Below are positions 43,997 through 52,551 of a stretch of DNA of 64,000 nucleotides, piece by piece (position 1 is the stretch's first letter; each line of letters begins with the position of its first letter). The position numbers and the translations under genes were made by a program. This DNA comes from Sphingomonas kyeonggiensis (GTDB lineage: Bacteria; Pseudomonadota; Alphaproteobacteria; Sphingomonadales; Sphingomonadaceae): positions 1,116,383 to 1,180,382 of the forward strand of contig NZ_JACIEH010000002.1 in the NCBI RefSeq assembly GCF_014196745.1. The letters are read 5' to 3'. The notes below the pieces were generated by a model. That model was not told the origin of the DNA, did no database searches, and saw only the letters and a list, made by a program, of their open reading frames with translations.

Positions 43997-44698
43997 TCAA
44001 TCCTGGGCGCCGTGCTTTCCCTTGAGCGCGACGATCAGCGGCTGGGCGATGCCGTCCGGCGGGGGTGTCACGACCTTGCCGGTGAGCACTTCGGTGATCA
44101 GCTGGCGGATGCGTGAATCCTGGCCCTGTTCGATCTGGACCCGCTCCAGCTTGCCGCCCGGCGCGATCTCGATCGAGGCACGGACGCTGAAGGTGAGGCG
44201 GTTGGTGCGCGGGTCGCTGCGCAGATGGGCCTGAAGCTCGCGCGCGAGCTGCCCGTAGAAGGCCAGGCGCTGGACCATGGTGAAGCGTGGCGGCGGCGCG
44301 ACCTGCTCGCGCACGACGATGCGCCCCAGCGGAACCAGCGGCGCCGCCTCCCTCGCCTCCGGGCTGGTCAGGATCGCGGCGTTCGACCGGCTGTAGCGCG
44401 CGATGAGCCCGGTTCCGCGCAGGAGCAGGCGCAATGCCTCGCGCGGGGTGAAATTGCCGCGCACCTCTCCCGACCGGCGACCCGCGGTGAGCGCGCTGTC
44501 GTAGAGCAGCTGTACGCCGGTGGCGCGGAAATAGGCGGTGAGCGCCGCGTCGAGCGGCTGGGCGGGAATGTCGAAGGCGATGCGCTGGTCGCCGCCACTC
44601 GCCTGGGCGTGCGCCTCATCGGCGATCAGGGTCGTGGCGGACAGGGTGCCCAGGACCATGCACGCCGGGACAAGCCTGAAGAGGATCGGCGGCGCCAT
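43997..44698 (-). CDS. Periplasmic STN-domain protein with TonB-like C-terminal domain
   Basis: Predicted 233-residue exported protein. A signal peptide ends DEAHAQA (about residue 33). An STN (secretin/TonB short N-terminal) domain spans about residues 38-110 (IAFDIPAQPLDAALTAYFRA, EALRLLLRGTGLIARYSRSN). The remainder (LAFYGQLARELQAHLRSDPR, ASIEIAPGGKLERVQIEQGQ, VVTPPPDGIAQPLIVALKGK) resembles a TonB C-terminal domain. There is no barrel, so this is not a receptor. STN domains normally contact FecR, and TonB C-termini contact outer-membrane proteins. The protein could therefore link the receptor-less FecR/sigma pair at 38.6-40.3 kb to the secretion operon that begins at 45135. This link is inferred. 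Confidence 0.82.
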   Translation of the reverse strand: MAPPILFRLVPACMVLGTLSATTLIADEAHAQASGGDQRIAFDIPAQPLDAALTAYFRATGVQLLYDSALTAGRRSGEVRGNFTPREALRLLLRGTGLIARYSRSNAAILTSPEAREAAPLVPLGRIVVREQVAPPPRFTMVQRLAFYGQLARELQAHLRSDPRTNRLTFSVRASIEIAPGGKLERVQIEQGQDSRIRQLITEVLTGKVVTPPPDGIAQPLIVALKGKHGAQD

Positions 44699-44929
44699 CG
44701 CGGGGCAGGATAGGGCAGTGCCGGGCCTGTTGCGAGGTGCGAATTGCAACCGCCTCGGTCCCGCACGGGCTCCTGTCGAACCAGACATCGTCATGCGTTG
44801 CACAAGTCGATCGGTCATGCGCGCCATGGTTGGCGGTACGCAACAGGGAATGTGGCGCGTGAGATCGGGCGGACATTCGAATATATATCAAGATTTGATC
44901 AAGAGAAAATTTTACATAATTGGCAAGAT

Positions 44930-44949
44930 TCTCGAAAATAATTTCGAGA
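44930..44949. promoter_or_regulatory. Perfect inverted repeat TCTCGAAA-N4-TTTCGAGA
   Basis: Eight-bp arms with a 4-base AT spacer, inside the AT-rich gap 186 bases before the luxR gene at 45135. AT-rich arms and no T-run argue against a terminator; a dimeric regulator site is more likely, possibly for one of the LuxR proteins. Confidence 0.45.
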
Positions 44950-45053
44950 TCGAGCATGTATTGATGTGAAATTTAAAATGACACCCTGATAATTATTTGA
45001 GTGTTATTTCAAGTAATGTCGAACTGTGCGCCGCTTGGGAAATTGCGTCATCA

Positions 45054-45099
45054 AACTGCAACAAAAAAGCTTTGCCAAAATGGAGCTAGCCCCGTGTCC
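45054..45099 (+). promoter_or_regulatory. 46-bp element shared with the first luxR gene (copy B)
   Basis: AACTGCAACAAAAAA at 45054-45068, TGCCA at 45073-45077 and GTGTCC at 45094-45099, in the same register as copy A at 40323-40368. It ends 35 bases before the ATG at 45135. The surroundings are unrelated, so the match is not simply the edge of a larger duplication. Confidence 0.6.
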
Positions 45100-45134
45100 A
45101 CTTAGCAGGGAGCCAGATCGGCGGGGAAAGAGAA

Positions 45135-45938
45135 ATGTTCGCGAGCAGCGCCTTTGGGCGCCATATCAGCCCCGTTGCACCCGACAGGCTGCGGCCTGCG
45201 GATCGCGTGGGACTGACCGCGCCGGCGTCGCTCGCTGCGCTCATAGGCGATCTGGCCCAGTGCGAGACCGCCGAGGCGCTGCGGCAGTGGCTGACCGATC
45301 ACGCGGTGCGGCACGGGTTTCGCGGCGCGCGCTACATGCATCTCGGCCATCTGCACCTGGGCCAGCGCCTGCCGCACTGGAAGCTGCAGCGTTTCCTCTC
45401 GACGCATCCGGACAGCGCCAATCTCTGGATGACCGAGCAGGCCGGGGTCGAGACCATCCTGATGGCCTTCCTGCCCTTTGCCTGGCTGAGCGGGGAAGGC
45501 GAGGGGTTCACCGACGCGCAGCGTGACTGGTATGCGGCACAGCAATTCGAGGACCGGCCGGCGGGTGTCACGGTGCCGGTGCAGGATCATCCGGCCGGCC
45601 CCGCCTGCCTGATCCTGTTCGGCGGCACCGAAGAGGGCGCCATGCACCTCGTCGATACCCAGACGCCGTTGCTGGCGACCCTGGCGCTTGCGTTCCACCT
45701 GATGGCCAAGGCGATCCTGCCGCCGAGCAACAGCCTGGGGCCGGCGCTGTCCGACCGGGAGATCGCCTGCCTGCGTCTCGCCGCGCTCGGGGAAACGCTG
45801 GCCGAGGTCGCGAACAAGCTGGGGGTCTCGATCCGCACCGTCGAACTGCACGTGGCGCGCGCGAGCAAGAAGCTCAACGCCGTCAACAAGATCCACGCGG
45901 TCGCGCTGGCGATCGGCGCCGGCCTGATCGAGATCTGA
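45135..45938 (+). CDS. LuxR-type transcriptional regulator heading the two-partner secretion operon
   Basis: Predicted 267-residue regulator, paralogous to the one at 40402. The N-terminal domain has HGFRGARYMHLGHLHLG and PVQDHPAGPACLILFGG. The C-terminal GerE helix-turn-helix has [20 protein letters not shown] and VSIRTVELHVARASKKLNAV. GGGGAAAGAGAA precedes the ATG. Its stop is 1 base from the start of the tpsB gene, so it is co-transcribed with the secretion genes and probably autoregulates them. There is no luxI nearby; the ligand is unknown. Confidence 0.88.
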   Translation: MFASSAFGRHISPVAPDRLRPADRVGLTAPASLAALIGDLAQCETAEALRQWLTDHAVRHGFRGARYMHLGHLHLGQRLPHWKLQRFLSTHPDSANLWMTEQAGVETILMAFLPFAWLSGEGEGFTDAQRDWYAAQQFEDRPAGVTVPVQDHPAGPACLILFGGTEEGAMHLVDTQTPLLATLALAFHLMAKAILPPSNSLGPALSDREIACLRLAALGETLAEVANKLGVSIRTVELHVARASKKLNAVNKIHAVALAIGAGLIEI

Positions 45939-45939
45939 G

Positions 45940-47637
45940 ATGCGCGAGCCGCTCTTCCTCATGGCTTCCGCCGCTGCGCTGGCGGTCACGGGTGCAGTTC
46001 CCGTGGCACTTGCGCAGGACGCGCAGCCTTCCGAAGCGGGCGCCCGCGCGGCGCCGGCCAGCTTCATGATCGCCGCGATCGACGTCTCCGGGGCGACCCG
46101 GCTCAGCAATGCCGAGATCGAGACGCTGATCTATCCCTATCTCGGGCCCGGCCGGACCAATGACGATGTGGTCGCCGCGCAGAAGGCGCTCGAACGGGCC
46201 TATGCGGCCAAGGGGTTCGAGGCGGTCGAGGTCGAGGTTCCGATCCAGCCCAACGAGACCTTCAGCCAGGGCATCGTCCAGATCATCGTGCGCGAGGCGC
46301 CGCTCGGCCGCGTCCAGGTGGTCGACGCCAAGCATCATTCGGCCGAGGTCGCGCGTGCCCAGGTGCCGTCGCTGGTCGAGGGGCAGCCGATCAACGTCGC
46401 CGCGCTCCAGCGCGACGTCACCGAGGCCAATCGCTATCCCGACCGCGCGATCAACCCGAAGTTCAAGCCCGGCGCGGCGCCCGGTACCGTCGATGTCGAC
46501 CTGGAGGTCGAGGACAAGCTGCCGCTGCACGCCAGCATCGAGCTCAACAACGACAGCAGCCCCAACACCCGCCCGCTGCGGCTGAGCAGCACGGTGCGCT
46601 ACGCCGATCTCTGGGGCCAGGGCCATACGCTGACGGTCACCAGCGCGATCACGCCGCAGGACACCGACCAGAGCGCGGTGGTCTCGGCCTCGTACAATGT
46701 GCCGCTGATCGGGACGCCCTGGTCGTTCCTGCTCTATGGCTACAAGTCGAACAGCAATGTCGCGGCGCTGGGCGGCACCAACGTGCTGGGCAACGGCTAT
46801 CAGATCGGTGCGCGCGCCACCTATCGCCTGCCGGGCGACAAGGTCTCGCAGCAGATAAGCTTCGGGCCCGATTTCAAGAGCTTCAAGGAAAACATCTCGC
46901 TGGCGGGCAAGCCCCTCCAGCCGACCCGCATCCGCTATGTGCCGTTCGTCACCGAATATTCGCTGAGCGGCGCGGACGAGACGAGCAGCTTCGGCCTCAC
47001 CTTCGGGGCGACCGCGGGCCTGCGCGTCGTCAAGCGCGACGATTGCTTCGAAAGCCCGTTCGATACGCCTACGCCGCCCCCCGGGGTGCTCACCTGCAGG
47101 CTGGGCACCGGCGATATCGGCGTGGTCGCCGATCAGTTCACCGGGCGCGCGATCGATGCGAACGAGAATTTCGTCCATTTCAACCTGGACCTCAACTACA
47201 CGCGCACCCTGATCGCGGACTATCAGCTCGCGCTGCGCGTCTCCGGCCAGTTCGCGGATACGAGCCTGGTCACCAACGAGCAGTTCTCGATCGGCGGCAT
47301 GTCGAGCGTGCGTGGCTATTATGTTTCGGAAGCGGTGGGCGACGACGGCTTCGTCACGTCGATCGAGATGCGCACGCCGAGCCTGGCGCCTTCGCTCCCC
47401 AGCTTCGTCGACGAGCTGCGCCTCTTCACCTTTCTCGACGCCGGTTATGCGCGGCTGCGCGCGCCTTCCATCGGCCAGACCGACGAGTTCCGCATCGCCG
47501 GCATTGGCGGCGGCCTCCGGCTGCAGGTCTTCAAGCTGCTCAGCGGCGAGTTCGTGATCGGCGTGCCGCTGCGCACCGGGCCGACGAGCAGCCGCGGCGA
47601 GCCGCGATACAGTTTTTCGCTGAAGGGCGAATTCTAA
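45940..47637 (+). CDS. Two-partner secretion transporter, ShlB/FhaC/HecB family (TpsB)
   Basis: Predicted 565-residue outer-membrane translocator of the Omp85 superfamily. A signal peptide (ends VALAQD) is followed by two POTRA domains: about residues 41-115 (FMIAAIDVSGATRLSNAEIE, AYAAKGFEAVEVEVPIQPNE) and about 118-195. A 16-strand-type barrel follows, with the hallmark loop motif SSVRGYY near residue 458 and a C-terminal SFSLKGEF ending in F. It should secrete the filamentous haemagglutinin at 52671 across the outer membrane. In classic systems the transporter and substrate are adjacent; here five genes lie between them, four of which encode an ExbB/ExbD/TonB set and a porin. Confidence 0.93.
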   Translation: MREPLFLMASAAALAVTGAVPVALAQDAQPSEAGARAAPASFMIAAIDVSGATRLSNAEIETLIYPYLGPGRTNDDVVAAQKALERAYAAKGFEAVEVEVPIQPNETFSQGIVQIIVREAPLGRVQVVDAKHHSAEVARAQVPSLVEGQPINVAALQRDVTEANRYPDRAINPKFKPGAAPGTVDVDLEVEDKLPLHASIELNNDSSPNTRPLRLSSTVRYADLWGQGHTLTVTSAITPQDTDQSAVVSASYNVPLIGTPWSFLLYGYKSNSNVAALGGTNVLGNGYQIGARATYRLPGDKVSQQISFGPDFKSFKENISLAGKPLQPTRIRYVPFVTEYSLSGADETSSFGLTFGATAGLRVVKRDDCFESPFDTPTPPPGVLTCRLGTGDIGVVADQFTGRAIDANENFVHFNLDLNYTRTLIADYQLALRVSGQFADTSLVTNEQFSIGGMSSVRGYYVSEAVGDDGFVTSIEMRTPSLAPSLPSFVDELRLFTFLDAGYARLRAPSIGQTDEFRIAGIGGGLRLQVFKLLSGEFVIGVPLRTGPTSSRGEPRYSFSLKGEF

Positions 47638-47663
47638 CTTCGGACAGCAATGGGGATCTGAAC

Positions 47664-49439
47664 GTGGGCCGTAAATTTCTAGCATGGCTGATCGCGCTGA
47701 TCGCGATCACCACCCCGGCCTTTGCCCAGACGAGTGGCGGCTGGTGGAACAAGGACTGGCCCTATCGTCGCCCGGTGACGGTCGACACCTCGCCTACGGG
47801 CGGCAACATCAGCGGTGCGATCGGCCGCACGGTGCTGCTGGTGCGGCTCCACGACGGCAATTTCACCTTTGGCGACGCGCTGGAGAATGGCGCGGACCTG
47901 CGGGTGCTCGATACCGACGGCAAGACCCCGTTGCCCTTCCATATCGAGCGCTACGACGCGGCCAACAGCATCGCGACCCTGTGGGTATCGGTGCCCAGCC
48001 TCAATGGCGGCGAGAAGCGCCAGCTCTGGCTCTATTACGGCAACAAGAACGCGTCGGCCGGCAGCAATGTCGCCCAGACCTATGATCCCGACACCGTCGC
48101 CGCCTATCATTTCAGCGAAGCCGCGGGGAAGCCGGCCGGCGACCTGACCGCGAACGCCAACAACGCGCAGAACGCGGTGCCGGCGATCGACGAGAATGGC
48201 GTGATAGCCCGGGCGGCGCGTTTCCAGGGGCAGGGCGAGCTGGTCATCCCGGCGACGCCGTCGCTGGCCATGCCCGCGGGCGCGCCGCTGACGCTGAGCA
48301 CCTGGGTGAAGGCCGATCAGCCGGCGGGCGAGCAGGCGATCTTCACGCGCGGCCCGCTGATCGTCGGCATCGCCAATGGCGTGCCCTTCGCGCTGATCGG
48401 CACCCAGCGCATCCAGGCAGCCGCGGCGCTGAAGCCCGGCGAATGGACCCAGCTCGGCTTCGTCGCCGACGGGCAGAATCTCCGCCTCTATGTGAGCGGT
48501 GTCGAGGCCGCCGCCGCGGCGGGCGCGCTTCCTGCGCTCGATGGTTCGATCACGCTGGGCGGCGCGCCCGGCCGGCCGTTCACCGGCGAGCTCGACGAGG
48601 TCCGCCTGTCCAGGACGGCGCGTCCCGCCGCGATGCTGCTGGCGAGTGCGCAGGCGGAAGGGCCGAGCAACAAGCTGGTCACCGTCGCGGGCACCGCCGA
48701 GCGGCAGAGCTCGGGCGGCGGCACCTTCTTCTACGTGCTGAGCAAGGTCGAGCTGATCGACGCCTTCATCATCGGCCTGTGCCTGTTCATCCTGGTGCTG
48801 GCGGTGCTCGTGATGATCACCAAGTCGAACTACATCAACCGGTCGGTGCGGGCGAACCGCGTGTTCCTGCGGCGCTTCCGCAGCCTGCACGAGGATCTGG
48901 TCGGCATGAAGCAGGTCGAGGGCATGAGCCCGCGCGAGCTGGCGACGATCGAGCGGGCGCCGCTCGGCCGGATCTACGAGACCGGGATCGACGAGCTCGA
49001 GGTGCGCCGCGCGGTGCGGGGCAAGCGCCCGCTGTCGGGCGAGAGCGTCGAGGCGATGCGCGCCGCGGTCGATGCCGTGGTGGTCGAGGAGAACCAGAAG
49101 CTCGATCGCTGGCTGGTGCTGCTCACCATCGCGATCTCGGGTGGTCCGTTCATCGGCCTGCTCGGCACGGTGCTCGGCGTGATGAACACCTTTGCCGGCG
49201 TGGCGCAGGCAGGCGACGTCAACGTCAACGCGATCGCACCCGGCATCGCCGCGGCGCTGATGGCGACGATCGCGGGCCTCACCTGCGCGATCCCGTCGCT
49301 GTTCGGGTACAATTATCTGAACAGCCGGATCTCGTCGCTCTCGGACGAGATGCGTGTGTTCGTCGACCGGCTGATCACCCGCCTTGCCGAGATGCAGATC
49401 GAGGACGCCACGCCGCCCGTGCTCCAGGCGGCCGAGTGA
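47664..49439 (+). CDS. ExbB/TolQ/MotA-type proton channel with DUF2341 and LamG-like ectodomain
   Basis: Predicted 591-residue inner-membrane protein. A signal peptide ends TTPAFAQ. A DUF2341-type domain (about residues 25-135, WWNKDWPYRRPVTVDTSPTG, LWLYYGNKNA) precedes a concanavalin/LamG-like domain (about 145-330, LTLSTWVKADQPAGEQAIFT, GELDEVRLSRTARPA). The first membrane helix is near residues 366-387. A cytoplasmic segment and the MotA/ExbB core follow (ISGGPFIGLLGTVLGVMNTF, GIAAALMATIAGLTCAIPSL). Standard ExbB is about 240 residues with no such ectodomain. GTG 47664 has GGGG about 9 bases upstream. It is followed by ExbD and a TonB-like gene, completing an energy module inside the secretion operon. 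Confidence 0.9.
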   Translation: MGRKFLAWLIALIAITTPAFAQTSGGWWNKDWPYRRPVTVDTSPTGGNISGAIGRTVLLVRLHDGNFTFGDALENGADLRVLDTDGKTPLPFHIERYDAANSIATLWVSVPSLNGGEKRQLWLYYGNKNASAGSNVAQTYDPDTVAAYHFSEAAGKPAGDLTANANNAQNAVPAIDENGVIARAARFQGQGELVIPATPSLAMPAGAPLTLSTWVKADQPAGEQAIFTRGPLIVGIANGVPFALIGTQRIQAAAALKPGEWTQLGFVADGQNLRLYVSGVEAAAAAGALPALDGSITLGGAPGRPFTGELDEVRLSRTARPAAMLLASAQAEGPSNKLVTVAGTAERQSSGGGTFFYVLSKVELIDAFIIGLCLFILVLAVLVMITKSNYINRSVRANRVFLRRFRSLHEDLVGMKQVEGMSPRELATIERAPLGRIYETGIDELEVRRAVRGKRPLSGESVEAMRAAVDAVVVEENQKLDRWLVLLTIAISGGPFIGLLGTVLGVMNTFAGVAQAGDVNVNAIAPGIAAALMATIAGLTCAIPSLFGYNYLNSRISSLSDEMRVFVDRLITRLAEMQIEDATPPVLQAAE

Positions 49440-49461
49440 TTGCGGCGAGGGGAGACCAGCC

Positions 49462-49872
49462 ATGCAGATCAACAAGGGCCGCAAGGCTTATGACGACATC
49501 AACATCACGCCGATGCTCGACCTGGCCTATGTGCTGCTCGTCATCTTCATCCTGATGGCGACCGCCTCGGTACAGGGGATCAAGGTCGACCTGCCCAAGG
49601 CGAGTGCGGCGCAGAGCCTGGTCCAGCCCAAGACGATTGCGATCACCGTCACCACCGACGGGCAGATCTTCATGGATGCCTTTCCGGTGACGATGGCCGA
49701 TCTCGAGACGCGGCTGCGCAGCGCCAAGGCGAGCAACCCCGACGTGCCGATCGTGCTCAAGGGCGACCAGACCGCGCAGTACGGCAAGGTGACGCAGGTG
49801 CTCGACCTGTGCCGCCAGCTCGACCTCAACAAGGTGGGGCTGGTCACCGGCAAGCCCAGCACCGCCTCCTGA
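49462..49872 (+). CDS. ExbD/TolR-family biopolymer transport protein
   Basis: Predicted 136-residue inner-membrane protein with one N-terminal helix and a periplasmic domain. The conserved start DDINITPMLDLAYVLLVIF contains the membrane aspartate (about residue 20) needed for proton use. The periplasmic domain (VDLPKASAAQSLVQPKTIAI, VPIVLKGDQTAQYGKVTQVL) is normal for ExbD. It has GAGGGGAG before the ATG and lies 22 bases after the ExbB-like gene. It should form the ExbB-ExbD channel that energises the TonB-like protein encoded next. Confidence 0.93.
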   Translation: MQINKGRKAYDDINITPMLDLAYVLLVIFILMATASVQGIKVDLPKASAAQSLVQPKTIAITVTTDGQIFMDAFPVTMADLETRLRSAKASNPDVPIVLKGDQTAQYGKVTQVLDLCRQLDLNKVGLVTGKPSTAS

Positions 49873-49887
49873 GACGGCGAGACGCAC

Positions 49888-50628
49888 GTGACCACCCTGC
49901 AGCCCAAGGACTTCGAGGCTTTCGAGGATCGCGCACCGATCCGCGAGGCACTGCCCTATGTCATCGGGCTGGTGCTGCTCGGGGCACTGGCCTGGTTCGT
50001 CTACGGCCAGATCACCGCGGTGCGCGGGGTGCGCGTCAACGAGGACTCCAAGTCGGTGGTCGATGTGGTGCCCCTGCCGCCGCCTCCGCCACCACCGCCT
50101 CCACCGCCCGAGCCCAAGGAAAAGCCACCCGAGCCGACCGAGCAGCCCCAGCCTTCGCCGGCCGAGGCGCCCAAGACGCCGCAGCAGCCCCAGGCCGCAC
50201 CGGTGACGATCGCGGCGCCGGCGCAGGCGGGAACCGACAGTTTCGGGATTGCGGCGGGCAGTGGCGGCGGGATCGGCGCGCCGGGAAGCGGCGGCACCTG
50301 TCTGGGCACCAATTGCGGCGCCAAGCCCGCGGGCGGCGGCGGGATGGGGGAGGGACTCTATCGCCGCTACCTCAGCTCCGAGCTCGAGGAGCGTGTGCGC
50401 GGTGACGACCGGCTGAGCCGGCTGGTCTTCTCGGCCGATCTTTCGCTGACCGTGACCGCGGATGGCCGGGTGGCCGGCGTGCGCCTGTTGGGGGTGCGCG
50501 GGAGCGGTGACGACGAAGGCATGAAGCGGCTGGCGTCGCTGCTCGCGGGCATTCGCGGGCTCAACGCGCCACCGCAATCGATGACGTTCCCGCAGCGGAT
50601 CACCGTCCGCGGCCGGCGGGGGATTTGA
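49888..50628 (+). CDS. TonB-like protein with polyproline spacer
   Basis: Predicted 246-residue inner-membrane-anchored transducer. One membrane helix (ALPYVIGLVLLGALAWFVYG, about residues 21-40) is followed by a run of about eleven prolines and a Pro/Glu/Lys-rich spacer (residues 63-105) suited to span the periplasm. A glycine-rich stretch and a C-terminal TonB-like domain follow (LSRLVFSADLSLTVTADGRV, MTFPQRITVRGRRG). The GTG start lies 15 bases after the exbD stop. With the two preceding genes it forms a dedicated ExbB-ExbD-TonB set. Its client is probably an outer-membrane protein of the same operon: the TpsB transporter, the porin or the secreted haemagglutinin. Confidence 0.87.
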   Translation: MTTLQPKDFEAFEDRAPIREALPYVIGLVLLGALAWFVYGQITAVRGVRVNEDSKSVVDVVPLPPPPPPPPPPPEPKEKPPEPTEQPQPSPAEAPKTPQQPQAAPVTIAAPAQAGTDSFGIAAGSGGGIGAPGSGGTCLGTNCGAKPAGGGGMGEGLYRRYLSSELEERVRGDDRLSRLVFSADLSLTVTADGRVAGVRLLGVRGSGDDEGMKRLASLLAGIRGLNAPPQSMTFPQRITVRGRRGI

Positions 50629-50721
50629 CGTGCGCGCGGCATCCGGCCCGCGGCGTGGCTCAGCAATTTGGCGTGTGACGGTCCCGGCCAAGGGGACGCG
50701 CGCGGAACTCGAAGGGGTGTG

Positions 50722-52551
50722 ATGATGTTCGTGGGATTCAAGCTCCGGCGTTCGCGCCACGCCATGGCGCATGGCGCCGCGGCGGTGGCGCTGCTCTGGA
50801 CCGTACCGGCATTCGCACAGCAGGCCGCCGCGCCGGCCCAGCCTTCGGACAGCGCGATGGTCAATCTGGTCCGGCTCCTGATCGAGCAGGGCGTGCTCAC
50901 CCCTGAAAAGGGCAAGGCGCTGATGGACCAGGCCCAGGCCGAGGCCGTGCAGGCGCGTGCCGCGCTGGCCCAGGTGCCGGCGGCGCCGGTCCAACAGGCA
51001 GCCGCTGAGTTGCCGCCACCGCCTGCTGGTACGGTGCGGGTGCCCTATGTCCCCGAGACGGTGCGCAACCAGATCAAGGAAGGGCTGCGCCAGGAAGTGC
51101 TGGCCCAGGCCAAGGCCGAGGGCTGGGCGGCGCCGGGCAAGGCCGCGCCCGACTGGGTCGACAATATCCGGATCCATGGCGACCTGCGCTTCCGCTCGGC
51201 CTCGAGCTTCTACGCCAAGGACAATTCGCCCGACTATATCGACGTGTCCGAGTTCAACGCGATGGGGCCGATCGACCTCACCCGGCAGCTCGCGCCGCGG
51301 ATCAACACGACGCGCGACAAGCGGAACAACATGGAGATCCGCGCGCGGATCGGGCTGGAGGCGACCGTCGCCAACCGGTTCACGCTCGGCTTCCAGCTCG
51401 CGACCGGCGAGAATGCCGGTCCGATCTCGACCAATGCCACGCTCGGCGGTGGCTTCCGCAAGCGCGACCTGTGGCTGCAGAACGCCTATGTGAAGGGGGA
51501 ACTCGTTCCCGGCGTCACGGCAATGGTCGGCCGGTTCGACAATCCGCTCCGTACCACCGACCTGATGTTCGATCCCGATCTGGCGCTCGACGGGCTCTAT
51601 GGCGAAGCGAACCTCGCCAGGATCGTGGGCGAAGACGGCTTTACCCTGGCGGTGCGCGGCGGCGCGTTCCCGGTGATGTTCGAGGATACCGACTATCCCT
51701 CGACCTCGTCGGAGAAGCGCAACTGGCGCGACCGCTATCTGTTCAGCGGGCAGGTCGAGCTGGCGAAGAAGTTCGGCAACGGCGTCGAGGCGCATCTCGC
51801 GGGCGCCTATCACAACTTCACTTATCTGCGCGGGCACGTCTCGGCGCCGTGCGACATCTATTCGGTCGAGAATGTCGAATGCTCGACCGACGCGCTGCGT
51901 CCGCTCTTCGCGACCAAGGGGAACACGCTGATGTTCCTGCGGCGGTTCGACACGACTGCCAATCCGAACCCCAACGATCCGCGCCAGCCGCAATATCTGG
52001 GCCTGAAATTCGCCTATCGCGTGCTCGACCTCAGCGGATCGGTGAGCGTGCCGATCTCGGATCGCGTCGTCGCCCGGCTGACCGGCAATTATCTCTACAA
52101 TTTCGGCTTCAATCCCAAGGGCATCTGCGCCGAGGGGGCGGACGGGGCGCCGCTCAACAATGTCGTGCTCTCCGATCCCGCCAACAATCCGCTCCAGGGC
52201 GCCTGTGATGTGACCAATCCGGCGCGCTTCGTAGGTGGCAATCAGGGCTATGGCGGATATTTCTCTATCGGCGATCCGAATCTGTTCAGTGTCAATCCGC
52301 GCCGCGCACAGCGGGGCGCCTGGGCGGTCAACCTCGCCTACAAATATCTCGAGAGCGACGCCGTTCCCGACAGCTTCACCGATTCCGACTTCCACCTCGG
52401 CGGCACCAATGCGCGCGGCTTCGTCATCGGCGGCGCCTGGGCACCCTATGACGGCATCGCGATCGGCGCGCGTTGGCTGAGCGCGAACCAGATCGTCGAC
52501 GCGCCCTTGGCGATCGACGTGCTGCACCTCGACCTCGGCGTCGCCTTCTGA
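50722..52551 (+). CDS. Putative outer-membrane porin
   Basis: Predicted 609-residue beta-barrel protein. A signal peptide ends VPAFAQQ. A helical region follows (about residues 45-145, VNLVRLLIEQGVLTPEKGKA, ETVRNQIKEGLRQEVLAQAK), possibly a trimeric coiled coil reaching the cell wall. The barrel has MEIRARIGLEATVANRFTLG and VPGVTAMVGRFDNPLRTTDL and ends in DLGVAF with a terminal phenylalanine. It matches the putative-porin family common in proteobacteria. ATG 50722 follows GAAGGGG. Located between the TonB-like and haemagglutinin genes, it may be the TonB-energised client or a structural partner; this is inferred. Confidence 0.85.
   Translation: MMFVGFKLRRSRHAMAHGAAAVALLWTVPAFAQQAAAPAQPSDSAMVNLVRLLIEQGVLTPEKGKALMDQAQAEAVQARAALAQVPAAPVQQAAAELPPPPAGTVRVPYVPETVRNQIKEGLRQEVLAQAKAEGWAAPGKAAPDWVDNIRIHGDLRFRSASSFYAKDNSPDYIDVSEFNAMGPIDLTRQLAPRINTTRDKRNNMEIRARIGLEATVANRFTLGFQLATGENAGPISTNATLGGGFRKRDLWLQNAYVKGELVPGVTAMVGRFDNPLRTTDLMFDPDLALDGLYGEANLARIVGEDGFTLAVRGGAFPVMFEDTDYPSTSSEKRNWRDRYLFSGQVELAKKFGNGVEAHLAGAYHNFTYLRGHVSAPCDIYSVENVECSTDALRPLFATKGNTLMFLRRFDTTANPNPNDPRQPQYLGLKFAYRVLDLSGSVSVPISDRVVARLTGNYLYNFGFNPKGICAEGADGAPLNNVVLSDPANNPLQGACDVTNPARFVGGNQGYGGYFSIGDPNLFSVNPRRAQRGAWAVNLAYKYLESDAVPDSFTDSDFHLGGTNARGFVIGGAWAPYDGIAIGARWLSANQIVDAPLAIDVLHLDLGVAF

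Larger units (their letters stand above)
44699..45134. other. 436-bp AT-rich divergent intergenic region with palindromes
   Basis: No gene seen. The stretch from about 44875 to 45025 is far more AT-rich than the rest of the window. It contains a perfect inverted repeat TCTCGAAA-ATAA-TTTCGAGA (44930-44949) and the palindrome TTGATCAA (44894-44901). The right end carries copy B of the 46-bp element. It separates the divergent STN-TonB-like gene from the luxR gene that heads the two-partner secretion operon, so it is the obvious control region for both. Confidence 0.6.

Noticed and set aside
40402..45938. The two luxR-type genes as a quorum-sensing luxI/luxR pair
   Set aside because: No acyl-homoserine-lactone synthase is present in the window and both genes are regulators.
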